From Candidatus Hydrogenedentota bacterium (GTDB taxonomy: Bacteria > Hydrogenedentota > Hydrogenedentia > Hydrogenedentales > CAITNO01): DNA of 5,925 nucleotides. Position 1 is the stretch's first letter. Every line of letters begins with the position of its first letter. Made by a program: the position numbers and the translations under genes. This document shows positions 1 through 5,925 of this stretch, piece after piece. The DNA is taken from contig CAIJOU010000480.1 in the NCBI GenBank assembly GCA_903822375.1, positions 1-5,925 of the forward strand, given 5' to 3'. The notes under the pieces were generated by a model. That model ran no database searches and had not been told where the DNA came from. It worked only from the letters and a program-made list of their open reading frames with translations.

Positions 1-7
1 CCGATCT

Positions 8-35
8 GCGGGAAATCCTTAAGAGGGTTTCCCGC
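8..35. terminator. Strong hairpin, probable (bidirectional) terminator after the acyl-CoA ligase gene
   Basis: Positions 8-15 and 28-35 are exact reverse complements (GCGGGAAA and TTTCCCGC). Inside them, 17-19 can pair with 24-26, leaving a four-base loop; the 16/27 pair is a G-U wobble in plus-strand RNA and a mismatch in minus-strand RNA. The hairpin starts 27 bases beyond the stop codon of the minus-strand ligase gene. Read on the plus strand it is followed, after three bases, by a T-rich run (39-47), so it looks best as a terminator for a convergent plus-strand gene left of the window. Read on the minus strand it is followed by AGATCGG and has no T tract within view. A weaker 5-bp stem (47-51 with 58-62) lies between it and the ligase stop. 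Confidence is good for the structure and lower for the direction in which it works. Confidence 0.6.
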
Positions 36-62
36 CCGTTCTTTGTTCAGTGCTCCGACTGA

Positions 63-1601
63 TCAGGAATGCTGCGTTCCGCGCAGCTTCAGTTCACGCT
101 TGAGTATCTTTCCCGTGGGGCCCTTCGGCAATTCTTCAAGCACCTCGATCTCGCGGGGCCACTTGTAACTGGCCATGCGCTCCTCCAGAAACACCTTTAC
201 CTCGCCGGCGGTAAGCGTGTCCCCGTCCTTCGCCGACACGTAGACTTTGACCTCCTCGCCGCGCGCACGGTCCGGGATCCCCACCACGGAAGCCTCGCGC
301 ACTTTCGGATGCCGATAGAGGACCTCCTCAATTTCGCGCGGGTAAATATTCATCCCGCCGCGTATGATAAGGTCCTTCTTCCTGTCAATGATGTAAAAAT
401 AGCCGTCACTGTCGCAGCGCCCGACATCGCCCGTATGGAACCATCCGTCGATGATCGCGGATTTCGTGGCCTGCGGATTGTTATGGTAACCCTTCATGAC
501 ATTGTGCCCGCGAATGACTATCTCACCCACCTCATCCGTTTCCGCGAAATCCCCGTCATCGCGCATGATGCGCATGTCCACTCCCCAAATCGGCCGTCCA
601 ATGGACCCCACCCGCACCTCCTCGCCTTCCTCGGTAAAGGACGCCACGGGGCTCGTTTCGGAAAGGCCGTAGCCCTCCAGAATCGTTATGCCGTAGCGTT
701 CGCGAAAACGCTGGTGCACTTCTTCGGGCAGCGCCGCGCCGCCGGAAACCGCGATGCGCACGGAACTGAAGTCATACTTTGCCCAATTCTCATTGCTGAG
801 TATGAAGAAGTACATGGTCGGCACGAGCGCCATCATCGTCACCCGGTCCCGGGCGATTACCTGCATGGCCTTCTCCGTCTCAAAACGCGGCAACATGGTC
901 ATGGTGATCCCCCCAAGAATGCTGGCATTCATCAGGCAGGTCTGCCCAAAGGAGTGAAAGAGGGGAAGTGTCACCAGCGCCACATCGCCTTCCTGGGCAC
1001 GCACGATGTTTCGGCAGGTATGGTAAGCGTTGAAGAAAATGTTGAAATGGGTCAGTTCGGCGCCTTTCGGCGCGCCCGTTGTGCCGGAGGTGTAAAGAAA
1101 CACCGCCGTGTCGTCCGGCATGGTCTGCACCGTGTCGGAGCTGTCTGCGGCCGCCAGCACCAGACCCATGAGATTCTCGCCGACCTCCGGCTGGGAAAGG
1201 TCGTCCGGCGTGGAAACCACGATGAAATGTTTGCATTCATCGGACGCGAGGAAGGCCTTGCGCGCCGGCTCCTCAAACATCTTGTACGCAAAAAACGCCT
1301 TCGCGCCGGAATCGATCAAGTAGTGCCGGATTTCGTCCTCCTGGTAAAGGACGTTTACCGGCACGACCACCGCCCCTGCGTGGAGAATGCCATAATAGAG
1401 GATGGGAAAGTGGGGCGTGTTCGGGATCATCATCGCGACACGGTCGCCCTTCCCGATGCCCTTGTCGCGAAGCACGTTCGCAACCCGGTGCGCAAAACCC
1501 GCCAATTCGCGGTAACTCATGCGCATGCCGTCCAGAATAACGGCGGTGGTATCGGGCCCCTTCTTCGCAGTAACATCCAGAAAATGCGCCAAGTTAAGCA
1601 T
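63..1601 (-). CDS. Long-chain fatty-acid--CoA ligase (AMP-binding, ANL superfamily)
   Basis: This is a complete 512-residue cytoplasmic enzyme that should activate a fatty acid with ATP and CoA, giving acyl-CoA, AMP and pyrophosphate. The core motifs of the adenylate-forming family appear in order: the P-loop YTSGTTGAPKG (170-180), EGYGLSET (309-316), GWFHTGD with the ribose-binding Asp392 (386-392), the hinge DRKKDLIIRGG (406-416), and PTGKIL near the C terminus with the catalytic Lys498. The PLFHSFGQ segment (213-220) and the overall length fit long- or medium-chain fatty acyl-CoA synthetases better than acetyl-CoA synthetases (about 650 residues). Exact substrate length cannot be read from sequence, and an aryl- or other carboxylate-CoA ligase remains possible. 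The ATG at 1601 is chosen because GGAGG (1612-1616) lies 10 bases upstream; a TTG at 1610 is too close to that site. The gene follows the exported-protein gene by 50 bp and is probably co-transcribed with it. No catalytic motif is missing. Confidence 0.93.
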   Translation of the reverse strand: MLNLAHFLDVTAKKGPDTTAVILDGMRMSYRELAGFAHRVANVLRDKGIGKGDRVAMMIPNTPHFPILYYGILHAGAVVVPVNVLYQEDEIRHYLIDSGAKAFFAYKMFEEPARKAFLASDECKHFIVVSTPDDLSQPEVGENLMGLVLAAADSSDTVQTMPDDTAVFLYTSGTTGAPKGAELTHFNIFFNAYHTCRNIVRAQEGDVALVTLPLFHSFGQTCLMNASILGGITMTMLPRFETEKAMQVIARDRVTMMALVPTMYFFILSNENWAKYDFSSVRIAVSGGAALPEEVHQRFRERYGITILEGYGLSETSPVASFTEEGEEVRVGSIGRPIWGVDMRIMRDDGDFAETDEVGEIVIRGHNVMKGYHNNPQATKSAIIDGWFHTGDVGRCDSDGYFYIIDRKKDLIIRGGMNIYPREIEEVLYRHPKVREASVVGIPDRARGEEVKVYVSAKDGDTLTAGEVKVFLEERMASYKWPREIEVLEELPKGPTGKILKRELKLRGTQHS

Positions 1602-1611
1602 CGCGGTCAAT

Positions 1612-1636
1612 CCTCCGCACCCGCCTCGGCGGATGC
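1612..1636 (-). promoter_or_regulatory. Ribosome-binding site abutted by an 8-bp hairpin, upstream of the ligase gene
   Basis: On the minus strand the sequence GCAUCCGC-CGAG-GCGGGUGC (1636 down to 1617) folds into a perfect 8-bp stem with one U-G wobble and a four-base loop. The Shine-Dalgarno sequence GGAGG (1616 to 1612) begins at the very next base, and the ATG of the ligase follows 10 bases later. The hairpin fills much of the 50-bp gap after the upstream gene. It has no following T run, so it does not look like an intrinsic terminator. It could tune ribosome access, protect a processed mRNA end, or have no role. The structure is read directly; any function is inferred. Confidence 0.45.
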
Positions 1637-1651
1637 CGTGGGTTCATTGCG

Positions 1652-2503
1652 CTATTGGGCATCCTTCTTCTTGGAGAAGTTCTTCTTTTGCGCCGCGCTG
1701 TCCTGTTTCGATTTGCCAGACGACTTTGCGGCGGGGGCCGGGGCCGCCTTTTCCGGAGTATTCTTAACGTCAGCCGCGGCTGTTGCATTCCCGGCGGGTT
1801 GGGGGTTGTCCTGGGGAACATCCCGGTTCTCCCCGTTGACCTTTACCGTAACCTTCGTCTCCCCCTTGGCGGAGGGCAGGTCAAGCTTCTTGTCCATGGC
1901 GCTTTCGCCGTCAGGCCCGCCCTTGCCATAGCGCTGAAGCAGGAGTTCACCGTCCGTTGAGACCAGTTTCACAATCCCCATCGGCGGCACCTTGTCGCTG
2001 GTCCACAGTTCCGTCTTCTTGTCGTTCTGCTCAACAACAACGTGCTCCGCCTCAACAGACCCCTGGGCAAGCTCCATATTCTCTTTGCCAGCGGCCTTTC
2101 GGTCACCCGTACCGAGCCCCTTCGAAGGCGGCGCCGACGGGTCAACGGCCATCTCCTGCGGACCGTTCGCCCCCTCACGAACAATGACCTTGTGGATGTT
2201 CTTCGGGTCTCCGGCGGGGCCCGTCAGCAGCATTTTGTAGATGATTGGATAGCCGACATGCGGAACAACCTCGGTTTCGATCCAGTATCCGTTCTTTCCG
2301 TCAACCTTGGTCTCGCCCACCACCGCCTGCCGCAGGAAAAGACGCTCTCCTGAGGCGGTATCCTTGACTTCGTACCAGGCCCATACCCCCACCGAGGGAT
2401 TGACCAATTTCCCAGACATCACATCGCCCATCACCCCGTCTTGGGCAAAAGCCCCCAAGGGCCAAGTCATTGCACAGCAAACAATTAACACATACCTAAA
2501 CAT
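1652..2503 (-). CDS. Exported hypothetical protein with a low-complexity Ala/Pro/Lys tail
   Basis: I do not recognise the family of this 283-residue protein. Residues 1-20 form a Sec signal peptide: a short N-region with one Arg, a hydrophobic core, and an AFA cleavage site before QDG. The two Cys at 9-10 sit too early in the hydrophobic core to be a lipobox. Residues 33-110 contain alternating hydrophobic strands (WAWYEVKD, ERLFLRQAVVGE, GYWIETEVV, YKMLLTG) that suggest a beta-sheet fold, perhaps distantly like the LolA/LppX outer-membrane lipoprotein-sorting type; this is a guess. A second strand-rich part covers about 150-225. From about 229 to the end the chain is rich in Ala, Pro, Lys and Gln and ends in a basic patch (KKNFSKKKDAQ), so it is probably disordered. 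The start at 2503 is preceded by GGAG 8 bases upstream and places the signal peptide at the N terminus; the frame is open further upstream but without signal-like sequence. The stop is TAG. Confidence 0.85.
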   Translation of the reverse strand: MFRYVLIVCCAMTWPLGAFAQDGVMGDVMSGKLVNPSVGVWAWYEVKDTASGERLFLRQAVVGETKVDGKNGYWIETEVVPHVGYPIIYKMLLTGPAGDPKNIHKVIVREGANGPQEMAVDPSAPPSKGLGTGDRKAAGKENMELAQGSVEAEHVVVEQNDKKTELWTSDKVPPMGIVKLVSTDGELLLQRYGKGGPDGESAMDKKLDLPSAKGETKVTVKVNGENRDVPQDNPQPAGNATAAADVKNTPEKAAPAPAAKSSGKSKQDSAAQKKNFSKKKDAQ

Positions 2504-2546
2504 ACAATCTTCTCCAGTACCCGTCCTCGACGAGTGGGCTACCCAT

Positions 2547-2563
2547 ACTTTAGCACAATTATC
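2547..2563 (-). promoter_or_regulatory. Possible promoter -10 region upstream of the exported-protein gene
   Basis: A locally AT-rich patch (about 2545-2576) breaks the GC-rich background 40-70 bases upstream of the ATG at 2503. On the minus strand it contains TGC-TAAAGT (2555 to 2547), resembling an extended -10 element, and GATAAT (2563 to 2558), five of six matches to the sigma-70 -10 consensus. Neither has a good TTGACA-like box at 16-18 bp, so a housekeeping promoter is only weakly supported. Its position would give a short leader of about 35-50 bases and would drive the exported-protein and ligase genes independently of the genes to the right. Confidence 0.3.
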
Positions 2564-2606
2564 CCCTTGTTTTCCCCACGCACCACCTAGTCCATGACAT
2601 GAATCC

Positions 2607-2759
2607 TCATCGTGAGCGTACCATCTCCTTCCGTTGGAGCCCGTGGAGTCCCACGACATCCCGCGGCACAAGCCGGGCCTGCACTGCGGCAGCCACGCCC
2701 GCCTTGATGTCGCAGACCATTCCCTTCAGGACCAACCGACTTGAGATGCCTTGTTTCAT
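2607..2759 (-). CDS. Candidate small ORF (50 aa), weakly Mop/TOBE-like, possibly a gene remnant
   Basis: This lies in the 288-bp gap between the large enzyme and the exported-protein gene. It starts 32 bases after the enzyme's stop with an ATG preceded by GGGAG at 10 bases, and about 72% of its codons end in G or C, as expected for a real GC-rich gene. The N-terminal part, ISSRLVLKGMVCDIKAG followed by VAAAVQARL, resembles by eye the opening of molybdate-binding Mop/TOBE domains (S-x-R-N-x-L-x-G-x-V, then I-x-x-G-x-V-x-A-x-V). The conserved Asn is replaced by Leu, and after residue 28 the resemblance ends. The ORF stops at 50 residues, where a standalone Mop protein is usually near 65-70. Neither other minus-strand reading frame restores the missing half convincingly. 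It could be a real small protein, a decayed molbindin gene, or chance coding-like sequence. Confidence 0.33.
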   Translation of the reverse strand: MKQGISSRLVLKGMVCDIKAGVAAAVQARLVPRDVVGLHGLQRKEMVRSR

Positions 2760-2791
2760 CTGCCTGTTGCTCCCTGTACTGCCGTGTCCTC

Positions 2792-5494
2792 CTAGACCGG
2801 ATTTCCATGAAGCGGAATCGTCAAGTCGTTCTCTTTGCCCGGGTCCAGTTCGAGCACCTTCCCGGTTGTGTCGCCCGTCCATTGGTCCAGATGCACCACA
2901 ATTCGCGAACAGGAGGCGTCGCTCAGGGGCTTCACATGCAGCGCGGCCTCTTTGCCGTCCCCGGACACGCCGAGCGTTATGGTCAATGCGCCAAAAGGCG
3001 TGGTAACTCCGGTAAGCGCGGTGGTCATGCCGGATTTCGCCCATGCGGCGGGCATGCCCTCAAACAAATGCAGTTCGTTGCCGCGGTCCAGCGCCAGCAG
3101 ATGGATGAGCAACCGGATGAATTCGGCGCTCGCCCAATTGTGCGGCATGTCGCCCACCTTGCTGAAACGCTGCCCTTTGGGCGTCTGCTCCTCGCGCCAG
3201 ACCAGCGTGGGCGCGGCGTGGTTTGCAAACGCGTACAGGGCCTGCCCGGCCTTCTGTCCGTTACCCTGCCACAGCCAGGCGTGGCCATAGAAGGACGCGA
3301 AATAGTTCCATAAGCCTTTCTCGGCCCAGCCCGTGCCGTAGACCATCCCCTCCTGCTCGGTGGCGGCAAGCATGGCCAGGTTCCCGGCCACGAGCGGGTC
3401 GCTCTTGTCGAACAACTGGCCGGGATAGACCGCATGGCAGAATGCCCACTGCGCGCGCTGCGGCAGTTCACGGCCTATGTTGTCCATGATAATGGGGAGA
3501 TAGCTGTTTCCCGACGGGTCCTGCCGCATATCGCGCACGGCGGTCTTGCGAAACAGGTCGTAGAAGTCGTCGTATTCGCGTTGCCAGGCATCTGCCTCGT
3601 CGTTCTTGCCGAGCCAGTGTGCGGCATTGATCACCGCTTTCAGCCCCAGCAGGCTCCAGTAGACGTTGGTGTACTCTCCATTCCGCGGGTTCGACAGGCC
3701 CCCGTCAATGTCCCCCGGCGGAATCAACCCCTTGCACAGCCACTCTGGATTGTCGCCCGAGCGTTGCCGCAGCGTCTGAATGTACGCCACGGCCTTCTCC
3801 AGTTGCGGCCAGACCGAATTGAGCCAATCCTTGTCCTGCGTCAGCAGTGCGTGCCGCACACAGGTCCACAGCACGATGCCGTTTTCCTTGTAGTACTTGG
3901 GCGACAGCACCTCAAACGCGCCCGTGTCCTTCTGCTTGCCCAGGGTGTATTTAATTCCGGCGCGCGCCTGATCGCCCGCGCCGACCATCGCCGCCGCTTC
4001 CAGGAGAAAGGCACCGTCCACAATCCACAGGCCCCGATAGCAGGTCGGGCCCACCTGGAAGGCCGGAAGACCGTCCTTGACCTCGCGGGCCTGCCAAATG
4101 TTGCGCACACAGGAATCGAACAGTGCCTGAACCTGCGGGTCAGGAACCGAAAGCACGCCGTGGGGAAGTATGTCGGACTGCCAATAGGTCCGGGTGGAAG
4201 CCAGTGCTGCCTCCGCCTCCTCCACCGTCCAGACGCGCGCAGCCGCACTGCGGTGCACGGCCACGATAAACGTGTCGTCGGCGCCCGGTTCAAGCCGTTG
4301 CGGCGGCAGGTCCAGAAACAGCAACCGGCCGTCCAGTCTCCCAGCCGTGTTGCGCGAGACTGTGGCAAAGGGCAGGCCGTGCAGCAGCACCGTGCCCGCG
4401 GCCTGGTCATATGCAAGGGCGCGGTCGGACTGGATTCGAATGCGGGCCGCGGCACTTTCGGCCGCAATGCCGCGGTTGCGAATTGTCACGCGCACCAGGT
4501 CGACACGTGGCGCGCCCTTCGGCACAGGCAGCGCGCCGCCGCAGGACAAATAGGCGCAGGCACCGCATGTGGCCGCGCCGCTGACAATCGCTTTGTCCTC
4601 CGGCTTCTGCTCGAACACCCACAGCGCGTTGAGGATGGTGTTCGCATCTTTTGCGGAGGCCGCCGCGGCCACTTCGATGTCTATAAACCCGTCTTTGTTA
4701 TCGTCGCGGGCCTTAACGCTGACGGCAAAGGGCCTGTTCTTTCCCGCCTTCTTGACGGGGTCAACCGTTTCACAGGTCTTGCCTTCAACCTTCAGGTCAA
4801 GCACGCGCTGGCCTTTCTCGGACCACCAGCCCTCGCAAAGGCCAAAGATCACCCAGTACTGCCGCTTGGGTTGTGCCGCAAACCGGTAACGGAGTGAATG
4901 GCCCATGCCCACGTCCACGTCGCTGAATACCGGGTCAACGGACCGGTCCGGTGCCGCCCATCCCGGCTGCGGGCCGTGGTCACCGACGGTCTCGATGCCG
5001 CGCGACTGGTTCTGTTTCAACAGGGCCGGGTCCGGAGGCGCAAGTGCCTTCAGGCTGTCACCGGCCACCGCAAATGCGCACAGTTCCATCTCGAGCGGCC
5101 CTTTTCGCAGGAGGGTCGTCAATATGGGTGTGCGGCCGTCTTCGAGGGTCTGCGAAACCCATTCAGCGTCACCGTCTGCAAATCCGGCCTGCACCCGCGT
5201 TCCGAAATCACCAAACGGTCCCGGGTAGTCGTAGAGCAGGTCGCCCGACTTGTCCACCAGCGTCTTTTGCCAGTCGTCCACGAGACAAATGGCCGTCTGC
5301 CACTGGGGCGGCGCAAAGCGAAAATCCAATTCGTAAGGGCGGTCGAGAGGCTTTCCGGCCATATCGTCGGCTGCCATTGATGTTGCGGGAGCGGCAAGGA
5401 GCAGGGTTGCCGCCGCGAGCAGCAGTCCCGTTTGCGCGGTCCAAAGAACGCTCTTCCCTTTCCTCAAACGCACGCTTGCCACTACATGAAACAT
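2792..5494 (-). CDS. Exported multidomain six-hairpin glycosidase-like protein with a malectin-like domain
   Basis: This complete 900-residue protein probably acts outside the cytoplasm on a glycan. Residues 1-41 are a Sec signal peptide: basic N-region (R9, R11, K12, K14), hydrophobic core 17-35, cleavage near SMA/ADD. Residues 45-180 look like a beta-sandwich. Residues 185-296 resemble a malectin-like sugar-binding domain (YWVIFGLCEGWW, GQRVLDLKVEG, NTILNALWVFE) and include a Ca-loop-like DDNKDGFIDIEV at 264-275. A linker with three Cys (310, 313, 318) leads to a second beta-sandwich (330-420). Residues 440-815 look like an (alpha/alpha)6 barrel: YRGLWIVDGAFLLEA (486-500), GLIPPGDIDGG (589-599), a helix pair at 610-650, LVWREEQTP (764-772) and GDMPHNWASAE (781-791). 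The C-terminal 815-900 is another small beta domain, as in GH78-type enzymes. Candidate catalytic acids are D493, D595/D597 and E768/E769. The substrate and GH family are unknown. The start at 5494 has AAGGA 8 bases upstream; the stop is TAG. The gene follows the partial gene by 67 bp, probably in the same transcript. Confidence 0.85.
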   Translation of the reverse strand: MFHVVASVRLRKGKSVLWTAQTGLLLAAATLLLAAPATSMAADDMAGKPLDRPYELDFRFAPPQWQTAICLVDDWQKTLVDKSGDLLYDYPGPFGDFGTRVQAGFADGDAEWVSQTLEDGRTPILTTLLRKGPLEMELCAFAVAGDSLKALAPPDPALLKQNQSRGIETVGDHGPQPGWAAPDRSVDPVFSDVDVGMGHSLRYRFAAQPKRQYWVIFGLCEGWWSEKGQRVLDLKVEGKTCETVDPVKKAGKNRPFAVSVKARDDNKDGFIDIEVAAAASAKDANTILNALWVFEQKPEDKAIVSGAATCGACAYLSCGGALPVPKGAPRVDLVRVTIRNRGIAAESAAARIRIQSDRALAYDQAAGTVLLHGLPFATVSRNTAGRLDGRLLFLDLPPQRLEPGADDTFIVAVHRSAAARVWTVEEAEAALASTRTYWQSDILPHGVLSVPDPQVQALFDSCVRNIWQAREVKDGLPAFQVGPTCYRGLWIVDGAFLLEAAAMVGAGDQARAGIKYTLGKQKDTGAFEVLSPKYYKENGIVLWTCVRHALLTQDKDWLNSVWPQLEKAVAYIQTLRQRSGDNPEWLCKGLIPPGDIDGGLSNPRNGEYTNVYWSLLGLKAVINAAHWLGKNDEADAWQREYDDFYDLFRKTAVRDMRQDPSGNSYLPIIMDNIGRELPQRAQWAFCHAVYPGQLFDKSDPLVAGNLAMLAATEQEGMVYGTGWAEKGLWNYFASFYGHAWLWQGNGQKAGQALYAFANHAAPTLVWREEQTPKGQRFSKVGDMPHNWASAEFIRLLIHLLALDRGNELHLFEGMPAAWAKSGMTTALTGVTTPFGALTITLGVSGDGKEAALHVKPLSDASCSRIVVHLDQWTGDTTGKVLELDPGKENDLTIPLHGNPV

Positions 5495-5561
5495 GAAGTC
5501 AATCCTTCTTTCCAGTGCATGCCCGAACCTGTGGGTATAGTCGGCAAAACCAACACCGTGT

Positions 5562-5925
5562 CTACTTCTTGATGAATGCCGAGTAGAGCGCAACGGCGTC
5601 CTCGTCCTTGGGCAAGGCGCGCACCACGAGCCGTGCATGCGCGGAGGCGCTTTCGCCCGCCTTCACGTCGCGGCCGAACTGGCACAGGTACAGCGAGCGG
5701 TGGCCTTCGCCCGCATTCGGCGTCATCACGCAGAAACAGTCCTCCGGCCGCGCCATCAGGACCGAACAGAGGCCGTTGTCCTTGTTGCGGCGGATGCCAA
5801 GCGGTGCGGCAAACTCGTCACGGATCACCCAGTCCACCGGATTCGGTTCAATTTTCCAACGACCATCCTGGATGATCGGCACCACGCTGGCATCGCGCGG
5901 AAACGCCTGCCAGACGCCCGCGTCG
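5562..5925 (-). CDS. Unrecognised protein, C-terminal part only (N terminus beyond the right edge)
   Basis: The reading frame enters from the right edge and stays open for 120 residues to a TAG at 5562. The first visible codons (DAGVWQAFPRDAS) continue smoothly into the rest, so the GTG at 5885 is an internal codon, not the start. The visible chain has short hydrophobic strands and turns (WVIRDEFAAPLGIRR, CSVLMARPEDCFCVMTP, HRSLYLCQFGRDVKAGE, ASAHARLVVRAL) and ends in a probable helix (DEDAVALYSAFIKK). This pattern suits the terminal beta-sandwich of a larger protein, possibly an exported or carbohydrate-related one given its neighbour, but I do not recognise the family. Three Cys sit close together (CS-VLMARPED-CFC). 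It lies 67 bp upstream of the large exported enzyme with no terminator between, so a shared transcript is likely. Function cannot be assigned from this fragment. Confidence 0.8.
   Translation of the reverse strand, partial: DAGVWQAFPRDASVVPIIQDGRWKIEPNPVDWVIRDEFAAPLGIRRNKDNGLCSVLMARPEDCFCVMTPNAGEGHRSLYLCQFGRDVKAGESASAHARLVVRALPKDEDAVALYSAFIKK

Noticed and set aside
1602..1610. Alternative TTG start for the ligase at 1610
   Set aside because: The GGAGG site would be only one base from this codon, whereas it is 10 bases from the ATG at 1601.
69..1931. A 620-codon open frame on the plus strand across the ligase and part of the exported-protein gene
   Set aside because: It is antisense to a clear acyl-CoA ligase with all family motifs and spans two genes. 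Its translation is rich in His and Arg without recognisable domains, as expected for a shadow in GC-rich coding sequence.
2586..2609. Seven-codon ORF (MRIHVMD) whose ATG overlaps the TGA of the small ORF, considered as a leader peptide
   Set aside because: It is too short to separate from chance, with no run of regulatory codons and no attenuator hairpin after it.
2642..2655. Short hairpin (5-bp stem, four-base loop) in the gap after the large enzyme, considered as a terminator
   Set aside because: The stem is short and not followed by a T run on either strand; the neighbouring GC-rich partial palindromes are no better.
2504..2671. N-terminal extension of the exported protein by 56 residues
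   Set aside because: The extension would bury the signal peptide inside the protein, and the ATG at 2503 has its own Shine-Dalgarno site.
3434..4897. A 487-codon open frame on the plus strand opposite the large exported enzyme
   Set aside because: It is antisense to the enzyme's conserved barrel and has no family motif or credible start; the GC-rich codon bias of the real gene explains the lack of stops.
5495..5561. Possible promoter between the partial gene and the large enzyme
   Set aside because: A TATACC-like box is present but no -35 element lies at a suitable distance; the 67-bp spacing fits a shared transcript.
5495..5638. N-terminal extension of the large enzyme by 48 residues, overlapping the upstream gene's end
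   Set aside because: It is Arg/His-rich, unlike the rest of the protein, and precedes a good signal peptide that begins at the ATG at 5494 with a ribosome-binding site.

Overview
The window is a GC-rich bacterial stretch in which every gene I can support lies on the minus strand, so transcription runs from right to left. In transcription order it holds the C-terminal end of an unrecognised protein (5562-5925, entering from beyond the right edge), a large exported carbohydrate-active enzyme (2792-5494), a possible 50-residue small ORF (2607-2759), a small exported protein with a low-complexity basic tail (1652-2503), and an acyl-CoA ligase (63-1601). A strong hairpin at 8-35 closes the array. 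I see no tRNA, rRNA, CRISPR array, insertion sequence or phage gene.

The organism cannot be named from this sequence. A large Sec-exported enzyme combining a malectin-like domain with an (alpha/alpha)6 barrel, high GC content and well-formed Shine-Dalgarno sites would suit a polysaccharide-degrading lineage such as Planctomycetota, Hydrogenedentota or another PVC/FCB-type group. That is inference only.

The layout suggests two transcription blocks. The right block is the partial gene plus the exported enzyme, 67 bp apart, possibly followed by the small ORF. The left block is the small exported protein plus the acyl-CoA ligase, 50 bp apart. An AT-rich patch with -10-like boxes lies just upstream of the left block. 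The two blocks have no obvious shared pathway: the right one looks like extracellular glycan processing, and the left one pairs an envelope protein of unknown role with cytoplasmic fatty-acid activation.

The points most worth a second look are the exported enzyme, which may belong to an unclassified six-hairpin glycosidase family; the small ORF, which weakly resembles the first half of a Mop/TOBE molybdate-binding domain; and an 8-bp hairpin placed directly against the ribosome-binding site of the ligase. I found no convincing multi-gene novel system.
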